A stretch of DNA of 64,000 nt from an uncultured Bacteroidales bacterium. GTDB taxonomy: Bacteria > Bacteroidota > Bacteroidia > Bacteroidales > Paludibacteraceae. Position 1 is the first letter of the stretch; the number at the start of each line of letters is the position of its first letter. The notes under the pieces were generated by a model, which was not told the DNA's origin, did no database searches, and saw nothing but the letters and a program-made list of their open reading frames with translations. Positions 27,741-39,400 of this stretch are shown here, one piece after another. The DNA is taken from NCBI GenBank assembly GCA_900317885.1, contig ONIM01000001.1:51813-115812 (forward strand), in the 5' to 3' direction. Both the position numbers and the translations under genes were made by a program.

Positions 27741-27768
27741 AATTGTATTGGTTTTGCGTTTTGCGACG

Positions 27769-27800
27769 CAAAAGTACAACAAATTTTTGGAATACGCAAA
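27769..27800 (-). promoter_or_regulatory. Promoter of the first RelE/ParE module
   Basis: Minus-strand TTTG (27797-27800), a 20-base spacer and TACTTTTG (27769-27776). The sequence between it and the start (GACGCAAAA, TTTTGCGTTTTGCG) is an imperfect palindrome shared with the second module and could be the autoregulatory operator; that is inference. Confidence 0.8.
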
Positions 27801-28232
27801 CTTTCAGCAAAAAAAAAGTAAATTTATTTGGCTTTTTATTGATTATAGTTTGTAATTCGCGCAAAAGTGCGATTGTACCTTCGAGGTGGGACGGTAAGCC
27901 GTGTCGGTGCCCTTGAAGTACTTTCCTAATTTCACATGTGCAAGTTTTTTGTGCAAAAAGTGCAAACTTTCTGCATTTTTGCGGTAAATCCATAATGTCA
28001 AAGACCAAAGACACCAAAAACACCCGGTGCGGTTAAATTAACCGAGGGAATTTTTGGTGCGTTTGGACTGAGACTAATAAATAAAATTTGCGAAATTTTT
28101 GGGAGTCCCAAACGGCATTTTTACAAAATGCGCGGCAAAGGTACAACTTTTTTCTCACACGCGCAAGTTTTTCTTTGAAAAAAGGACAGAATTGTTGAAA
28201 TTTACACTCTTTCCGTCATTTTGTTGCATAAA
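27801..28232. other. Non-coding stretch with one orphan promoter and a long hairpin
   Basis: No convincing gene. It contains an imperfect 45-base palindrome (27876-27920), the inverted repeat GGTTAAATTAACC (28031-28043) and a minus-strand promoter (28136-28167) whose transcript would run as a leader of about 390 bases toward the first TA module. The 110-aa frame at 27691-28023 overlaps the antitoxin and is not believed. Confidence 0.6.
28136..28167 (-). promoter_or_regulatory. Orphan consensus promoter
   Basis: Minus-strand CTTG (28164-28167), a 20-base spacer and TACCTTTG (28136-28143). No ORF follows within 100 bases. It may drive a small RNA or a long leader. Confidence 0.6.
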
Positions 28233-28266
28233 AAAAGTGCAGATTGTGGATCAAACCTGCACTTTT
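28233..28266 (-). terminator. Terminator of the first PIN module
   Basis: AAAAGTGCAG (28233-28242) pairs with CTGCACTTTT (28257-28266) around a 14-base loop; a T run follows on the minus strand. It lies 27 bases after the PIN gene stop. The arms are identical to the terminators at 29035-29068 and 29861-29894. Confidence 0.85.
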
Positions 28267-28293
28267 AAAGTTCACCTCCAACGGGCGGAGAGA

Positions 28294-28731
28294 CTATAAT
28301 CTTTGGAAAATCTCTTGTTCAAACTGCTTGACCGTCATTATTCGGCAATCTCCGATAGTTTCCATCTCTAACAAATCACTATCGCCGGACACGAGATATA
28401 TAGCTTTCGACTGTATTGCTAATTCTAACAAATAGTCGTCCTTTGGGTCTCTACACCGAGCGGAAATATCACCTAACGGTACATTAACCATATTCTTCTC
28501 CATCCAGTTTCGTAGCATCTCCACATCCTCCGGGCGGAAATACTTTGCAAATTTAGGACGCTGTGCGACTAAAATCACCTCTTGCATCAGCCGCTCAGTC
28601 ACCACCAACTCAATCTGAGGATAACTCAACAATTCTCTTAAGGAAAGTAATTGCCGACCAATAAGAGAACTGATCCAAATATTTGTATCTACGATGACGC
28701 GTATCTTATTTGCGGGCATAGCTTTGCTCAT
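28294..28731 (-). CDS. PIN-domain toxin 1
   Basis: 145 aa from ATG 28731 (MSKAMPANKIRVIVDTN); another start at 28719 is possible. The acidic residues of the PIN nuclease site are visible: VDTN (Asp15), TERLMQEV, DPKDDYLLELA and SGDSDLL. Such toxins are Mg-dependent ribonucleases of the VapC or related putative-toxin group. The gene overlaps the upstream antitoxin by 26 bases, the usual arrangement. Function is inferred from fold and context. Confidence 0.85.
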   Translation of the reverse strand: MSKAMPANKIRVIVDTNIWISSLIGRQLLSLRELLSYPQIELVVTERLMQEVILVAQRPKFAKYFRPEDVEMLRNWMEKNMVNVPLGDISARCRDPKDDYLLELAIQSKAIYLVSGDSDLLEMETIGDCRIMTVKQFEQEIFQRL

Positions 28732-28975
28732 AAATCTGCTTACGAACGGCATCTACTTCTGCTTGGATTTCCTCGTCCGTCAAATCACATTCGGGGAAAT
28801 TCTCTTGCATTTGAATAAACGACTTGACGCGATTTTGCGCCTCTTTCTCTTCCCGATTAAGCAGAGTCTCCACATTCAAAGGAACGATAACATAAGGCAC
28901 ACTCACACGCTTGGCAAAATCAGTTAAGAATGCCATTTGCGATTGGTCTTGAGGTTGAAAAACTATCGTACTCAT
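28706..28975 (-). CDS. Antitoxin of PIN module 1
   Basis: 89 aa. Residues 1-35 (MSTIVFQPQDQSQMAFLTDFAKRV) look like a small DNA-binding or dimerisation part. The C-terminal half is acidic and helical (PECDLTDEEIQAEVDAVRKQIYEQ), typical for toxin-binding segments. It is first in the pair, has a strong promoter and overlaps the PIN gene. No named antitoxin family is recognised. Confidence 0.75.
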   Translation of the reverse strand: MSTIVFQPQDQSQMAFLTDFAKRVSVPYVIVPLNVETLLNREEKEAQNRVKSFIQMQENFPECDLTDEEIQAEVDAVRKQIYEQSYARK

Positions 28976-29000
28976 AATACTCTCCTTTCAATTTCCGCTG

Positions 29001-29032
29001 CAAAGGTACGGCTTTTTTTTGAATTATGCAAA
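29001..29032 (-). promoter_or_regulatory. Promoter of PIN module 1
   Basis: Minus-strand TTTG (29029-29032), a 20-base spacer and TACCTTTG (29001-29008). It is the same sequence, spacer included, as at 29827-29858 and nearly the same as at 15203-15234. It directly abuts the terminator of the upstream module. Confidence 0.85.
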
Positions 29033-29034
29033 TA

Positions 29035-29068
29035 AAAAGTGCAGATTATGGTTTGAACCTGCACTTTT
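29035..29068 (-). terminator. Terminator of PIN module 2
   Basis: AAAAGTGCAG (29035-29044) / CTGCACTTTT (29059-29068) with a 14-base loop and a T run on the minus strand, 87 bases after the PIN 2 stop. The promoter of the next module starts three bases further on. Confidence 0.85.
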
Positions 29069-29154
29069 GGGGAGTAAAAGCACTCAAAGCAATAAACCTA
29101 TAAAACATGTTCGTCTCAAATCCGTTCGCTCATAGCTCTTTCCGCGAGCGGAAT

Positions 29155-29565
29155 TTATAGATTGCGTACGATAGGAAGAAAATCTTCAAGTTTGATAACT
29201 TCTATAGGAGGGTAATCGATGCCCTTCAAGACATCATAATGATGATCATTGGAAACAATAAACCGGGCACCTGCAGCTATCGCGCAATCCACAAACTTAT
29301 TATCATCCGGATCCTGAACTATCAGTTCAAACGCATAATAGGGAGTAACGAACTCAACAAAAGGACTATTTATGATTGTTTTAATGACCGTCTCCGCTGT
29401 ATCATGATCCGTCAGTCGCTGAAGTATTTCCAGATACTCCATGATGATTTCGTTAGATACGCAAAGTGTATTCTTTCCGTCCACAAACGACAGCCACACT
29501 TCGTAGTAACGACCACGAGGTGCAATGCTTTGAATCAAACAATTTGTATCCAGGACTATACGCAT
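29155..29565 (-). CDS. PIN-domain toxin 2
   Basis: 136 aa. It opens with the PIN signature MRIVLDTNCLIQSI (Asp6), continues with EIIMEYLEIL and QDPDDNKFVDCAIA, and ends with the nuclease-site segment FIVSNDHHYDVL. The lengths and order match the putative PIN toxin family of bacterial TA modules; activity would be RNA cleavage. It starts two bases after the antitoxin stop. It is only distantly similar to PIN toxin 1, so the two are not a recent duplication even though their promoters and terminators are copies. Confidence 0.87.
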   Translation of the reverse strand: MRIVLDTNCLIQSIAPRGRYYEVWLSFVDGKNTLCVSNEIIMEYLEILQRLTDHDTAETVIKTIINSPFVEFVTPYYAFELIVQDPDDNKFVDCAIAAGARFIVSNDHHYDVLKGIDYPPIEVIKLEDFLPIVRNL

Positions 29566-29567
29566 AA

Positions 29568-29798
29568 TCAGTCAAGGTGATGCAAGTCCATTTGATTGAT
29601 TTCATCCAGACGAGCCTGATCTAACTCTCCGTTATCCCACAGCTCATTCAGACGATTCTGCATTTTCGACGAATAGTACTTATACAAGACGTCCTTCAGT
29701 TCTATCAATCCTTGCTCTGCCCTATCTACTGAGAACATCTTCAGCAGGTGAAGCTGAATCGGATTAAAAACCGGTTTCTGTTGTACAGTTGCTTCCAT
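29568..29798 (-). CDS. Antitoxin of PIN module 2
   Basis: 76 aa. It starts MEATVQQKPVFNPIQLHLL, has a central helical part (LIELKDVLYKYYSSKMQNRL) and an acidic end (LDQARLDEINQMDLHHLD). Position, size and coupling to the PIN gene support the antitoxin role. Similar 70-80 aa proteins ahead of PIN genes are common in Bacteroidota. Confidence 0.78.
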   Translation of the reverse strand: MEATVQQKPVFNPIQLHLLKMFSVDRAEQGLIELKDVLYKYYSSKMQNRLNELWDNGELDQARLDEINQMDLHHLD

Positions 29799-29826
29799 AA
29801 TTCTTGTTTATTTATCTTTTCCGCTG

Positions 29827-29858
29827 CAAAGGTACGGCTTTTTTTTGAATTATGCAAA
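29827..29858 (-). promoter_or_regulatory. Promoter of PIN module 2
   Basis: Minus-strand TTTG (29855-29858), a 20-base spacer and TACCTTTG (29827-29834). It abuts the terminator of the giant 3 module. Confidence 0.85.
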
Positions 29859-29860
29859 TA

Positions 29861-29894
29861 AAAAGTGCAGATTGTGGATTAAACCTGCACTTTT
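29861..29894 (-). terminator. Terminator of the giant 3 module
   Basis: AAAAGTGCAG (29861-29870) / CTGCACTTTT (29885-29894) with a 14-base loop; 11 bases after the stop of the small partner gene. Confidence 0.85.
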
Positions 29895-29905
29895 TGACCT
29901 TGGGG

Positions 29906-30430
29906 TCACGCCTCTTTGCGCGCACGAACCTTTTTATATCCCGCGTACGCGCAAAGGAGCATCATCAGCGGCCAAACGACATCGCCCAGAGGTACGTTAC
30001 CCGGATCATTAGGATCAACAATTGGATTGACCGGTAGTCCGGTTACGTCATCGTAGCCATCATTATTACCATCTACTCTTCGGATACTTCCCGGATGATG
30101 TCCTGAACCTACTCCGTAAGCCTCGTTATTTACCGTTCCGTCGCTATTGAGCATGGATTGCTCTCCATTCCCGAATTGGTCAGGGAAAGCGCTGGTAGAC
30201 TGGAAACCCATCGTCGGAGCAGAAGCCGTCGAGGCTACTTTGTACTCCGCGTGTTGGTACGGTTGCTCATATCTAACTCCTTTGTACGTACTCTTATAGT
30301 CCACGGCTTGCGCCTGCGCGGCGCTAAGCAGCGCCGGCAGGAAAGCCAGGATCATCACTAATTTTGTATTACGCATGATAGTTTTCATAACGTTTTTCAT
30401 AATTCTTTCCTCTTTAATTCTTTCACTCAT
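29906..30430 (-). CDS. Small CTERM-like partner protein of giant 3
   Basis: 174 aa from ATG 30430 (MSERIKEERIMKNVMK). The signal peptide and first 60 residues are almost the same as in 16698-17216. The middle is variable, and the end again has VPLGD, helix VVWPLMMLLCAYAGY and basic tail KKVRARKEA. Upstream in-frame codons (ATG 30442, TTG 30454) come from a short direct repeat (ATTAATTCATTC) after the giant's stop and are less likely starts; MKNVMK at 30400 also has a good Shine-Dalgarno. The near-identity with the giant 2 partner points to recent duplication or gene conversion. Function unknown; the conserved end suggests membrane sorting or anchoring. Confidence 0.75.
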   Translation of the reverse strand: MSERIKEERIMKNVMKTIMRNTKLVMILAFLPALLSAAQAQAVDYKSTYKGVRYEQPYQHAEYKVASTASAPTMGFQSTSAFPDQFGNGEQSMLNSDGTVNNEAYGVGSGHHPGSIRRVDGNNDGYDDVTGLPVNPIVDPNDPGNVPLGDVVWPLMMLLCAYAGYKKVRARKEA

Positions 30431-30457
30431 TAATTCATTCATTAATTCATTCAACCA

Positions 30458-33400
30458 TTACTTAACTACCTTTCCTGTTGCGTCATACAATCTTCCTCCT
30501 CGGATGATATACAACTTGTCGTTATAAATGATTTTCTGTACTCTCGGAGCGGCAGCATCCAGATTCTCCATGCCTGTAGCCACTTCCGGCGCATTGATTG
30601 CCGTGCGGCTGATGTAGAAGCGGTTGGCAGCGTCACCTTCCTCGAAAGTGAAGGTATAACTATTCTCCGCACTCATCAGCGTAGAGTTTTTCAATTTCAG
30701 GTCATTGAGGTAGTACTCTTCGTTGCCTCCAAGGAATGTAAACGTATATTCCGTTTCCTTACCCGGAGCAAAGCCAAGTACCGTTCCTTCAAGTTCCGGA
30801 AGCGCAGCTACAGCCATCTGTCCGGCTTCGGTCTCGGCGTACAATGTAGCTGTACGCCCATCGCAAGGCAGATATTCTGCTTCCCATCCATTATCGAACT
30901 CCTCGTCGAAACGTTTTCCTTCAAACAGCCGGAGGTCAGCATATGTCTTACTATCTGCTACGTGGATAGTAGTCATCGTAATATCCTTATCCGCGGCCGC
31001 ACGCCTCGGTGCACGCAGCGGCTCATTCAGATTCTCCGTTGCTGTCTTGCGAACTACTTCTTTGTAGTTGAGTTCCAGACTCGTCTCTGCGCTTACACGG
31101 ATCAAGAACGCCTGCATTGCAGGAATAACCTTCAATCCGCTCCATCCGCTCCAACCGGAACCCTCAATAGGTATGGCTAACCATTGACCTGCAGATCCGG
31201 AAGTTCCGGAAGACGCTCCGCCGTCACCATCGTTACCTGTTACATAGATATAAATTGTCTTCTGAACATTATTATCGTTACCGATTGCCGTCTTGAGAGA
31301 CGCAATGTCTATCGGAGCAGTCCATGAGTTACCGATGATGTTGTTGGCAAATTCAGCGCCGGAGCCGTTAGTAAGTGCTATTTCCTTCTGACTTGTTGAA
31401 GCCAAATTACCTTTCATCGTGTAATTCATTGCTGATGTAGAATTGGTAGTAATTCCGACACATTCGAATGCTCTAAGGTCTTCATAATAACCGCGACGCT
31501 CCCATCCGCCATTTTCCTTCCATACATAGGTTAGAATCATCTTGCCATCATGCTTCTCATTCGCGAAACTCGGGTACACGGACACTACTTCCATCGGCAC
31601 TGCCATATACTGGAACTGATATGTCGAAGAAACTATTCGTCCCAAACTATACAGGTTCACCGTAGCCTGGGTCTCAGCCTCTTCGTTATCGAAGATCAAG
31701 GCAGCCTGTCCGGAACCATCCGTATTGATGATTAGGTCTTCCGGAGTGGTCGGCTTGAGGTCGTTGGCTGCGAAATACGGAGCTTCTGCTCTACGTATCT
31801 TACCGCCTACGATCAACGCGCCGCCGGCTTCGATGGTCAGGGAGCCGTTAGCTGCACTGCCGGTCTTTTTACTACTGGTTCCTTTCGTAGCAATATCTAC
31901 TTGTGCGACATGGAAGGTATTTCCGTTCTTTACCACACACGGCGCCAAGATACGTACTTTCGCTTCGTTGGAGGGAAGACCACCCTTTGACCAGTTGGTA
32001 GCTTTATTCCAGTCGTCATCAGTTGCTCCTGTGAAGTAGTTCGAGCAGTCATCCACCTCCTCCATGTTGGTCTTCAGGAGGTAGGTCAAGATGTTTCGAA
32101 TAACGATCTTTCCTTCAGGAGTCAGTGCACTTGTCGGGCGAAGCGCCTTGGCGTTAACACCCATTACCAGCAGACGGGCAGCAGGTTCTTCCTGGCGCTC
32201 AATAGCAGCTTGCAGCGTTCCATCGAGAATACGTCCAAGGCCCAACAGACTACCTGCCGCACTTCCGTTAAAGCCTTGCAGTGCCGGTTTCTTGTCACCA
32301 GCCGTCTCTACATTGTACGCCACACCATTATAGATACCTTTCGTGGAATCGACTAAGATCACATGACGGAAAATATCGTCACCAATTACTTCGTCCCAAA
32401 CATTCGTACCATCCTCTGCTTCCGGTAGACCTGATTTATAAATCTCATGGTCTTTACATTCCAGACGAATCTCGTACTGACGCGGATTCGGCGAAGACGG
32501 GTTACCGGCAATACCCTTGGCGCTCCAGTTCTTCAAGGCACTCACGTAAGCCTCCATGGTGAGAATCGGGCGCACATCCACCATCGTACCGAAGGCGTTG
32601 ACATAACCCTTGGTCTTGTAATCGCCGCTTGGAGTGGTGTTTGTACTCGGGTCATCAGTAATGAGAATAGCATCGTATTGCGAATACTCTTCGCGAATAT
32701 CCTTCTCATTAGTCGTATGATAGATATTCCGCTCCGTCAGATCAAATGCACCTGTCGGGTTCGTAGATTCGTTATAATTTAGATAGTCGTAGAGGTCCGT
32801 ACCGCTGGCGTGTCCGGATGTCACAGCATCCCATGCGCCGTCTTTCGTACCATCTACCACAAAGGCAATGCTCGGACGGTCCGTTTTTGCCTGCTTATGG
32901 ATAATGATACTTAACTCGCTTGCACTGTTTCCACAACCATCGTTTGCTGTAATCTTCAGCGTTACGTCGCCGGCAGCCCATGTACCATCGTCATGAGCCG
33001 GAGCATCACCATTATCTTTCGTTCCGTTCAGATAGATGATACCATTCTCGCCCATGTGGAAGCCACAGCCGGCAAAACCGGTCGTTGTTGTGCTGTCGCT
33101 ATTCCAGATCTCGGTACTGCCAATCTTCACGGTAAAGCCTGTAGCACCTTTTGTCTGAACTAATTCTACATCCGGCGTACGACGATCTTTCTTCACGTAC
33201 CATTGATCAACAATTTTCGTAGCGTTCATCAGCTCCGAAGCCTTTATTGTTATGGTATTTTTCGATGCCATTGCGCAGTGACCATAACCGGCAACCGTGT
33301 TATCGACTACTACGTAGTATTCGCCGGCTACTGAGGTGGTATAGGTTGCTGTCTGCGCGCCATCAGCAGAACCCAGCGAAGCACCATCCTTGAACCATTG

Positions 33401-36400
33401 ATAACTTACACCATCCAGAGCCGTGTGACCGGTTACTGTCATTTGGATATTTCCGCAACCAACATCTGTCGTACTGATAGTACCCTGTTCGTCGATACAA
33501 TTATCTTCTACATGGATGTTATACGTAGCTGTTGCCTCTTCGAAACAACCGCTGGCTGCCAAGGTTGCCGTGATAGTAGCGTCACCTTCGGAGCCGACGA
33601 TATGCACGGTTCCGGCGGCATTCACAGTAGCAACAGCAGGGTCGCTACTCTCATACGTGATTGCACCCAGACTGTTCTTATCTTGACCTGCAACAAACGT
33701 AAAGTCCACATCACCGGTTTCTTTTTCAAGACGGGTATTCGCGGGTTTCCAATCCTCATCCGTGTTCAACGCCGGATCCCAACTCAGGGTCGGAGTAACC
33801 GGACCGCCGCCTCCGGCTCCGCCATCTACATCGAAGCCATAGAGATAACCATCGCTACTTCCTATAAATACATAATATCCGGCCGCCAATGAAGCATATG
33901 TTGCCTTAATACCGCCGGCTGTCGAGATATTCACAACTCCGCTGGAAACCGTTGCGGCACCTGCAGTTGTACTCTTGCCGGAAGAAGCGAATGCAGCTCC
34001 AACGGCTGTTACGCTGGTTATCTTCGTCTTTGACGAATAGTCAGATGTTTCTATTGCACTCAATTCTTTGGCAGAACTGAACGAATATAACGTGAATGAC
34101 TTACCCGTAGAACCTGCATTGAAATAAACATCCAATGCTGAAGTCGCTGTCAATTTAAATACTACGTTCAATCGATCTGCGCGATATCCTATCTTTTTGT
34201 CTGCATCATTCAATCCTGACGATCCGGTAGCAATTAACTTGGCTAATCCGCTTCCGACATATTGCGTTGTATTGGAAGAAGTGGACATATCCGCAAATTT
34301 CTCACCGGCATCATTCTTCTCGGATGACAAGAACCGAACTTCTACTACACCTCCGCTACAATCCGTTAAGGCCTCGTCGTGCGTCAACTCCGCCGGGGCA
34401 TACGTTCCGTCAGCAGGGACAGAGAGCGTGAAGGTGATCTGTGTTGCATTAGCCGGAACAACCGTTGTGATGTCAAAGTCTGCCGTTACATAGGTCTTTC
34501 CGTTGTCCGAACCAGAGGTATATTCATCTTTCACAATATTCTTCAGCGTCACGCCTTCAGTAGCCGTCAGTTCCAATTGATCTTTGTATGCGTTATCCCA
34601 TGCCGCTTGGTCAATGACTGCCTTCACTTTATAACCGCTACCGCCGCGATAGAGAGCATCATCCACTTTAGTGATAGTCCAAGTAGCCGTTACTGCCGTA
34701 CCCCACTTAGCCCAGTATTGTTTGTCTCCTACCGAACCGGACTCCAAGATTACAGCCGGTACACCCGAGAAATCGCTCGCCTCATACCAACCGGCAAAGA
34801 TTGCATCTGCCTTAGTCGGGATAGGCAAGGTGTAGTCCTCATCAAACTGGGTATAAGAGGCTTTCGGTGCCGGATCAACCGGGTTGGTTCCTCCATCTAG
34901 ATTATATGTAATAGTATAAGTAGGATATACTATAATATTATATCCTTCACTATTATGCGCGTTACACGTACCATTAGCCACCTCACACCAGTACTTTCCG
35001 GCATCACCTGCCGCACAAGAAGCCTTGGTGAAAGTATAACCTGCTGAACCGGTAGCCGCAGCCTGTACTTGGGATTTACCGCCCCACGTGTCTCCCTTAT
35101 ACCATGTATAGGTAGTCAAGTTGTCGTAGTTCTCGCCGTCATGCGAAGCTGTTAAGGTAATCGTCTGACCCGGCACGTATTCCGATACACCACTGATTGT
35201 CGGTGCGGAAGGCGTTGCACAAGCGTAGTCCTGTACCGCTCCGTAGAACTTCACATCCGGACCCATACGGAAGTCCGTCGGAGAACCGGAGGTCTTCCAT
35301 GCATAAATGCGGATAGTTACTGCACCGCGCAGAATCTTTCCGCTACCGAATACAAACGATGCGTCTGTCAAGGAAGCCTCTGCAGAAACGGCTACGGTAT
35401 TGGTACTGTTATATACATTGCCTGCCGCATCGGAGATCTGCGCCTTGTAGGTGCGGTTTCCACTATTTACGTTGAAGACTTTGCAATCAAACTTGCTGAT
35501 TTCTACTTGCTTGGTAGCGCCGATAGTGAAGGTGAACCGGGCACTCTTGTCAGGAGCCGCTGTACTCGATACTTCGCCTGATGCCATTGCGGTTTTCGCG
35601 GTAGCAGAATTCTTGGCTTTATTGTCGCCTTCGTCGTGTGAAGTGCCTATTGAACTAATATTCGTTCCATCCGTGGTACCTGTGCCTGTCGTAGTAGCCC
35701 ACGCTTCATTATCAGCGGTCTTCATTTTCCATGTTACCAACGCCGTACTTGCAGGTGCCCATTTTGCATAGAGGTGAACATCTGCGCCGTCAATCGTAAT
35801 CTTCTGGCCGTCCGAGTATGCCGCACTTCCTTCGGCAGTAGTAGCCCAACCTTGGAAATCATAGCTATCTTTCGTTAACGGATAGCGGCTGTCGTTATAA
35901 CTCAGTACGGTTGCTTTTGCGCCATCGGAATAAGAGGTGGTATCGCTCACGAATCCGCTCTCAGCACCATTACCATGGTAATAGACATGATAGCAGGTAC
36001 CGCCACTGGAAGTTGAACTATACACCTTCAGCGAGTCCATGTAACACGTCTTACCGGATCCATCTGCGGTGAAACGGAATTTGAACCGCAGCGCACTGGC
36101 TTTCTTGCCCGAAGAAATAGCTATTACTTTCCGAGTAAACTCTTTATTGCCATTCGGAGAAGCAACCGCTGTAGCAGAAAGCAACTGGGTAGAGTCGGCA
36201 GAGAAATCATCAGTCGAACACCATACTGCCACTTTACAACCGGCCTTATCACTTCCCGCAAAATAGAACGAAATAGAATCTACATTGCTGTATGCGCTGT
36301 TCGTTTTTATCGATCCCTTATTTGAACTACTCGATTTAATCTGACACGAATACGCATTATTGCGCACTACAGCTGTTGTGGAGTTGTTAATTGTATTTCC

Positions 36401-39400
36401 ATCTGCGTCTTTATACTTGAATCCTAATGACGGAGCACTGGTGAATACTAAGTTCGAACCACCTACTTCCTGATAAGTCGTATATCCTGTTGCAGGTACG
36501 TCAGCTGTGCTCTTTGCCACGCCGCCAGCGTCGCACTCTTCCTCCCAACGAGCATAGAGCGTGATGTCTGCAGTCAGAGGATAAGTTGCTCCGCCGTTGC
36601 CTACTTTCTCTCCGGCTGTAGTGTACCAGCCGTCTAACACATAACCCGTTCTCTTCGGGTTAGGTAATGTCACGCTTGCGCCGGTTGCGCTTGGCGGAGT
36701 TGCACCGCTTGTTGCACCATTGTAGTTGTAGGTTACAGTGTGACCGGAAGCCGCGCTGACGGTGATGGTTGCATCCATCACTTTTTCGCAGTAGGTAGCA
36801 TCAGCGGCTTGGGTGGCAGTCACGGTAGCTGTTCCTGCTGAGGTAGCTGTGAATGATGTACCGGCAATAGTAGCACCCGTACCGTTAGCGTTCTTTACGG
36901 TATAGGTCACGGCTCCACTACTATTACTGGTCCATAATGTACTCAAATTCAATGCACTACCGCCTACGGTATATGCACCATTATTGAAAGTCGCGGTAGG
37001 CTCGGTGCAAGAAGCCGGACGAGTGATAGTGAGGGCTGTAATATTACGACTATTAGAACTCGAACTTCGCCATGCATAGATTACATTTTTACCTATTAAG
37101 CTGCTTTCAGCGGGTACAACGTAATATTTATGATAGTTATCACCTAAATTACTTGTAGCCGGGGAGGTCGCATATATATTGGTAGTGGTGATACTAATTT
37201 GATTGGTATTATTGTCGGCAACTATAAACTTAATAGTATCCCCTTCTGCTAAAGTACATCCAAACTCCAGTTTCAACATTGCGTCATTACCATTCAATAT
37301 AATCTTCCCTGGATTCGCATTACCTATTTTAGCCTTTGTTGCATCAGAAGCATGTTTATTACCTAACGTTGCTGTTCCATTCACAATAGTAGCGTACGTT
37401 TCTAACGACACAGAATCTCCAGCTGTTATATTCGATGCCTCGCCAACATTACCCATTGTCAGTGAGTACATTGTACCAGAAGATGGACAACTTATAGTAC
37501 GCCATTGAGCATAAAGCGTTACATTGGCATCGACAATCGTCACTTTTTGGCCAACAGCATACCATTTACCAGAAGATGCTGCCGTCCTCCAACCAATGAA
37601 CATACTTCCATCCTTAGCCAGCGTGTTCCTGCCCAATACGGTTGCTACATCGTCAGCAGCATAAGTATTTCCATCCGTCGGAACAAGTCCTGATCCTCCA
37701 TTGGCATTATAGGTTATGGTATATGCAGCCGCAGCAGTAACGGTGATCGACTTATTTACAGACGCCGTGCTACAATAACTGTCTGCGCCGGTTACGGTAG
37801 CCGTGATAGTGGTCGTTCCGGCTTTGAGATAACTGATAGCACCTGAAGTCTCATTCACGCTTGCAACAGTTGCATCGCTACTGCTGAAACGCAAACCTGC
37901 TGAATAATTAGTAGTCACAGAAGCAGTCATACTTCCGCCTACTGTTCCATCTGCCGGAGCTGTATTCCATGCAGCCGTAACGGCGGTACGTACGGTAGCA
38001 GATTTAGTTGCGGCATCACTCCATGAACCGCAAACCGTATTCTTCGCACGGAGATAAATCGTTTTGCTGCCTGCCGTAGCGTCCGTCGTGTAATCTATGG
38101 AAGCCGGATTGCTTGTACTGGTACCACCTGCTGCATCCTGCCAATACCAAGTTACGTAACTCGGCAAACCGGCTATATCTGCGCTGAATGTAGCACCTGC
38201 ACTACAACCATCCGTTGCCGTAATGGCAGAAGCCGTCGGTGCATCCGGAGTAATGCAATCCCAAACGGCATAGAGGGTTACATTGCCTGTCATAGCGTGT
38301 GTATCACCCGGATCCCATGCACCATCAGGAGAAGCTGCAGAGGATGATGTATTCCAACCAAGGAAATCATATCCCTCTCTTGTCGGTTGCGTAGAAGAAA
38401 CCGTCAGTTGGCATGGACTTGCCTCCACGGAAACATAATCCGCAGCAGGAGCGCCACTACCTCCGTTGGCATTGTAGGTAAGTTTATAATGAGGTACGAA
38501 AGTGACATACCAGTTATTATCTCCCGAATTGGCATAGATGCGGAACTTACCTGTTTTATTTGCATAGGAAGTACTCATACCTCCATCCAACCAAGTTGAA
38601 GGTCCTGTTTTTGTACGAAGTCCCGATACATTCACTTTTTCGCTATATGGAGAACACCACACATAACCCAATTCCGTTTTCAGACCGACAAAGATTTTCC
38701 TTCCTATTGCGGCATTGGTTAAGGTTGTTATCGGTGTGTACCACTCTGTCTCATCCCAATTTTCTGTTTTGGGAGAAAATACCAATGTCGAGTCATGAGT
38801 CCAGTCTCCAGTTCCAAAATTCAACGTGTATCCTGTCGGTACAAAACTTACATATTTGTTTTCGTCTCCACTATCAGAATAAACATGGAATCTACCCAAA
38901 CCTCCTCCTAAATTACCTTCTTGAGGATTCGCGCCAAACTTTTTGTCTCTTTTGTGATAGAATGGCATAGGTACATTATCTGTAGTACCTGTGAACCCTC
39001 GTGTTTGTGTTTTTGCTCCAGAACCATCCCAAGTTACATTATACCACTCTGCGTAAGGCAAAGGCATTTCGTCTGTTAAATAGCTTGTAGTTGAGCCTAC
39101 TTGAGAGAAACAAATTGGAGTGGTATTCCAGTCTCTTCCATGCTGGTAATGGAATTCATATGAATCACAGCCAGAAGCTACAGGTTCTACCGTAAGTACA
39201 ACTTGACCCAAAAATGCGGTGTTCGCGTTTCCCACGATATTTGTGTATGTTCCGTCTGTAGAACCTTGCAGTTTACATTGGAAAGATGCATATTTAGTAT
39301 TTCCTGAACTATAGGTTGTAGCATTATAGGTCATAATACGCACAAACATCACATCCCTAGCATTATGCGAAGCAGAGATAGCAAAATTATGGCCATCATT

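Noticed and set aside
27876-27920. Integron attC site
   Set aside because: No integrase, no R/L box core sequences and no cassette structure.
27691-28023. 110-codon minus-strand frame upstream of the first antitoxin
   Set aside because: Overlaps the antitoxin in another frame and translates the promoter and hairpin region; a similar meaningless translation arises at 41508-41615.
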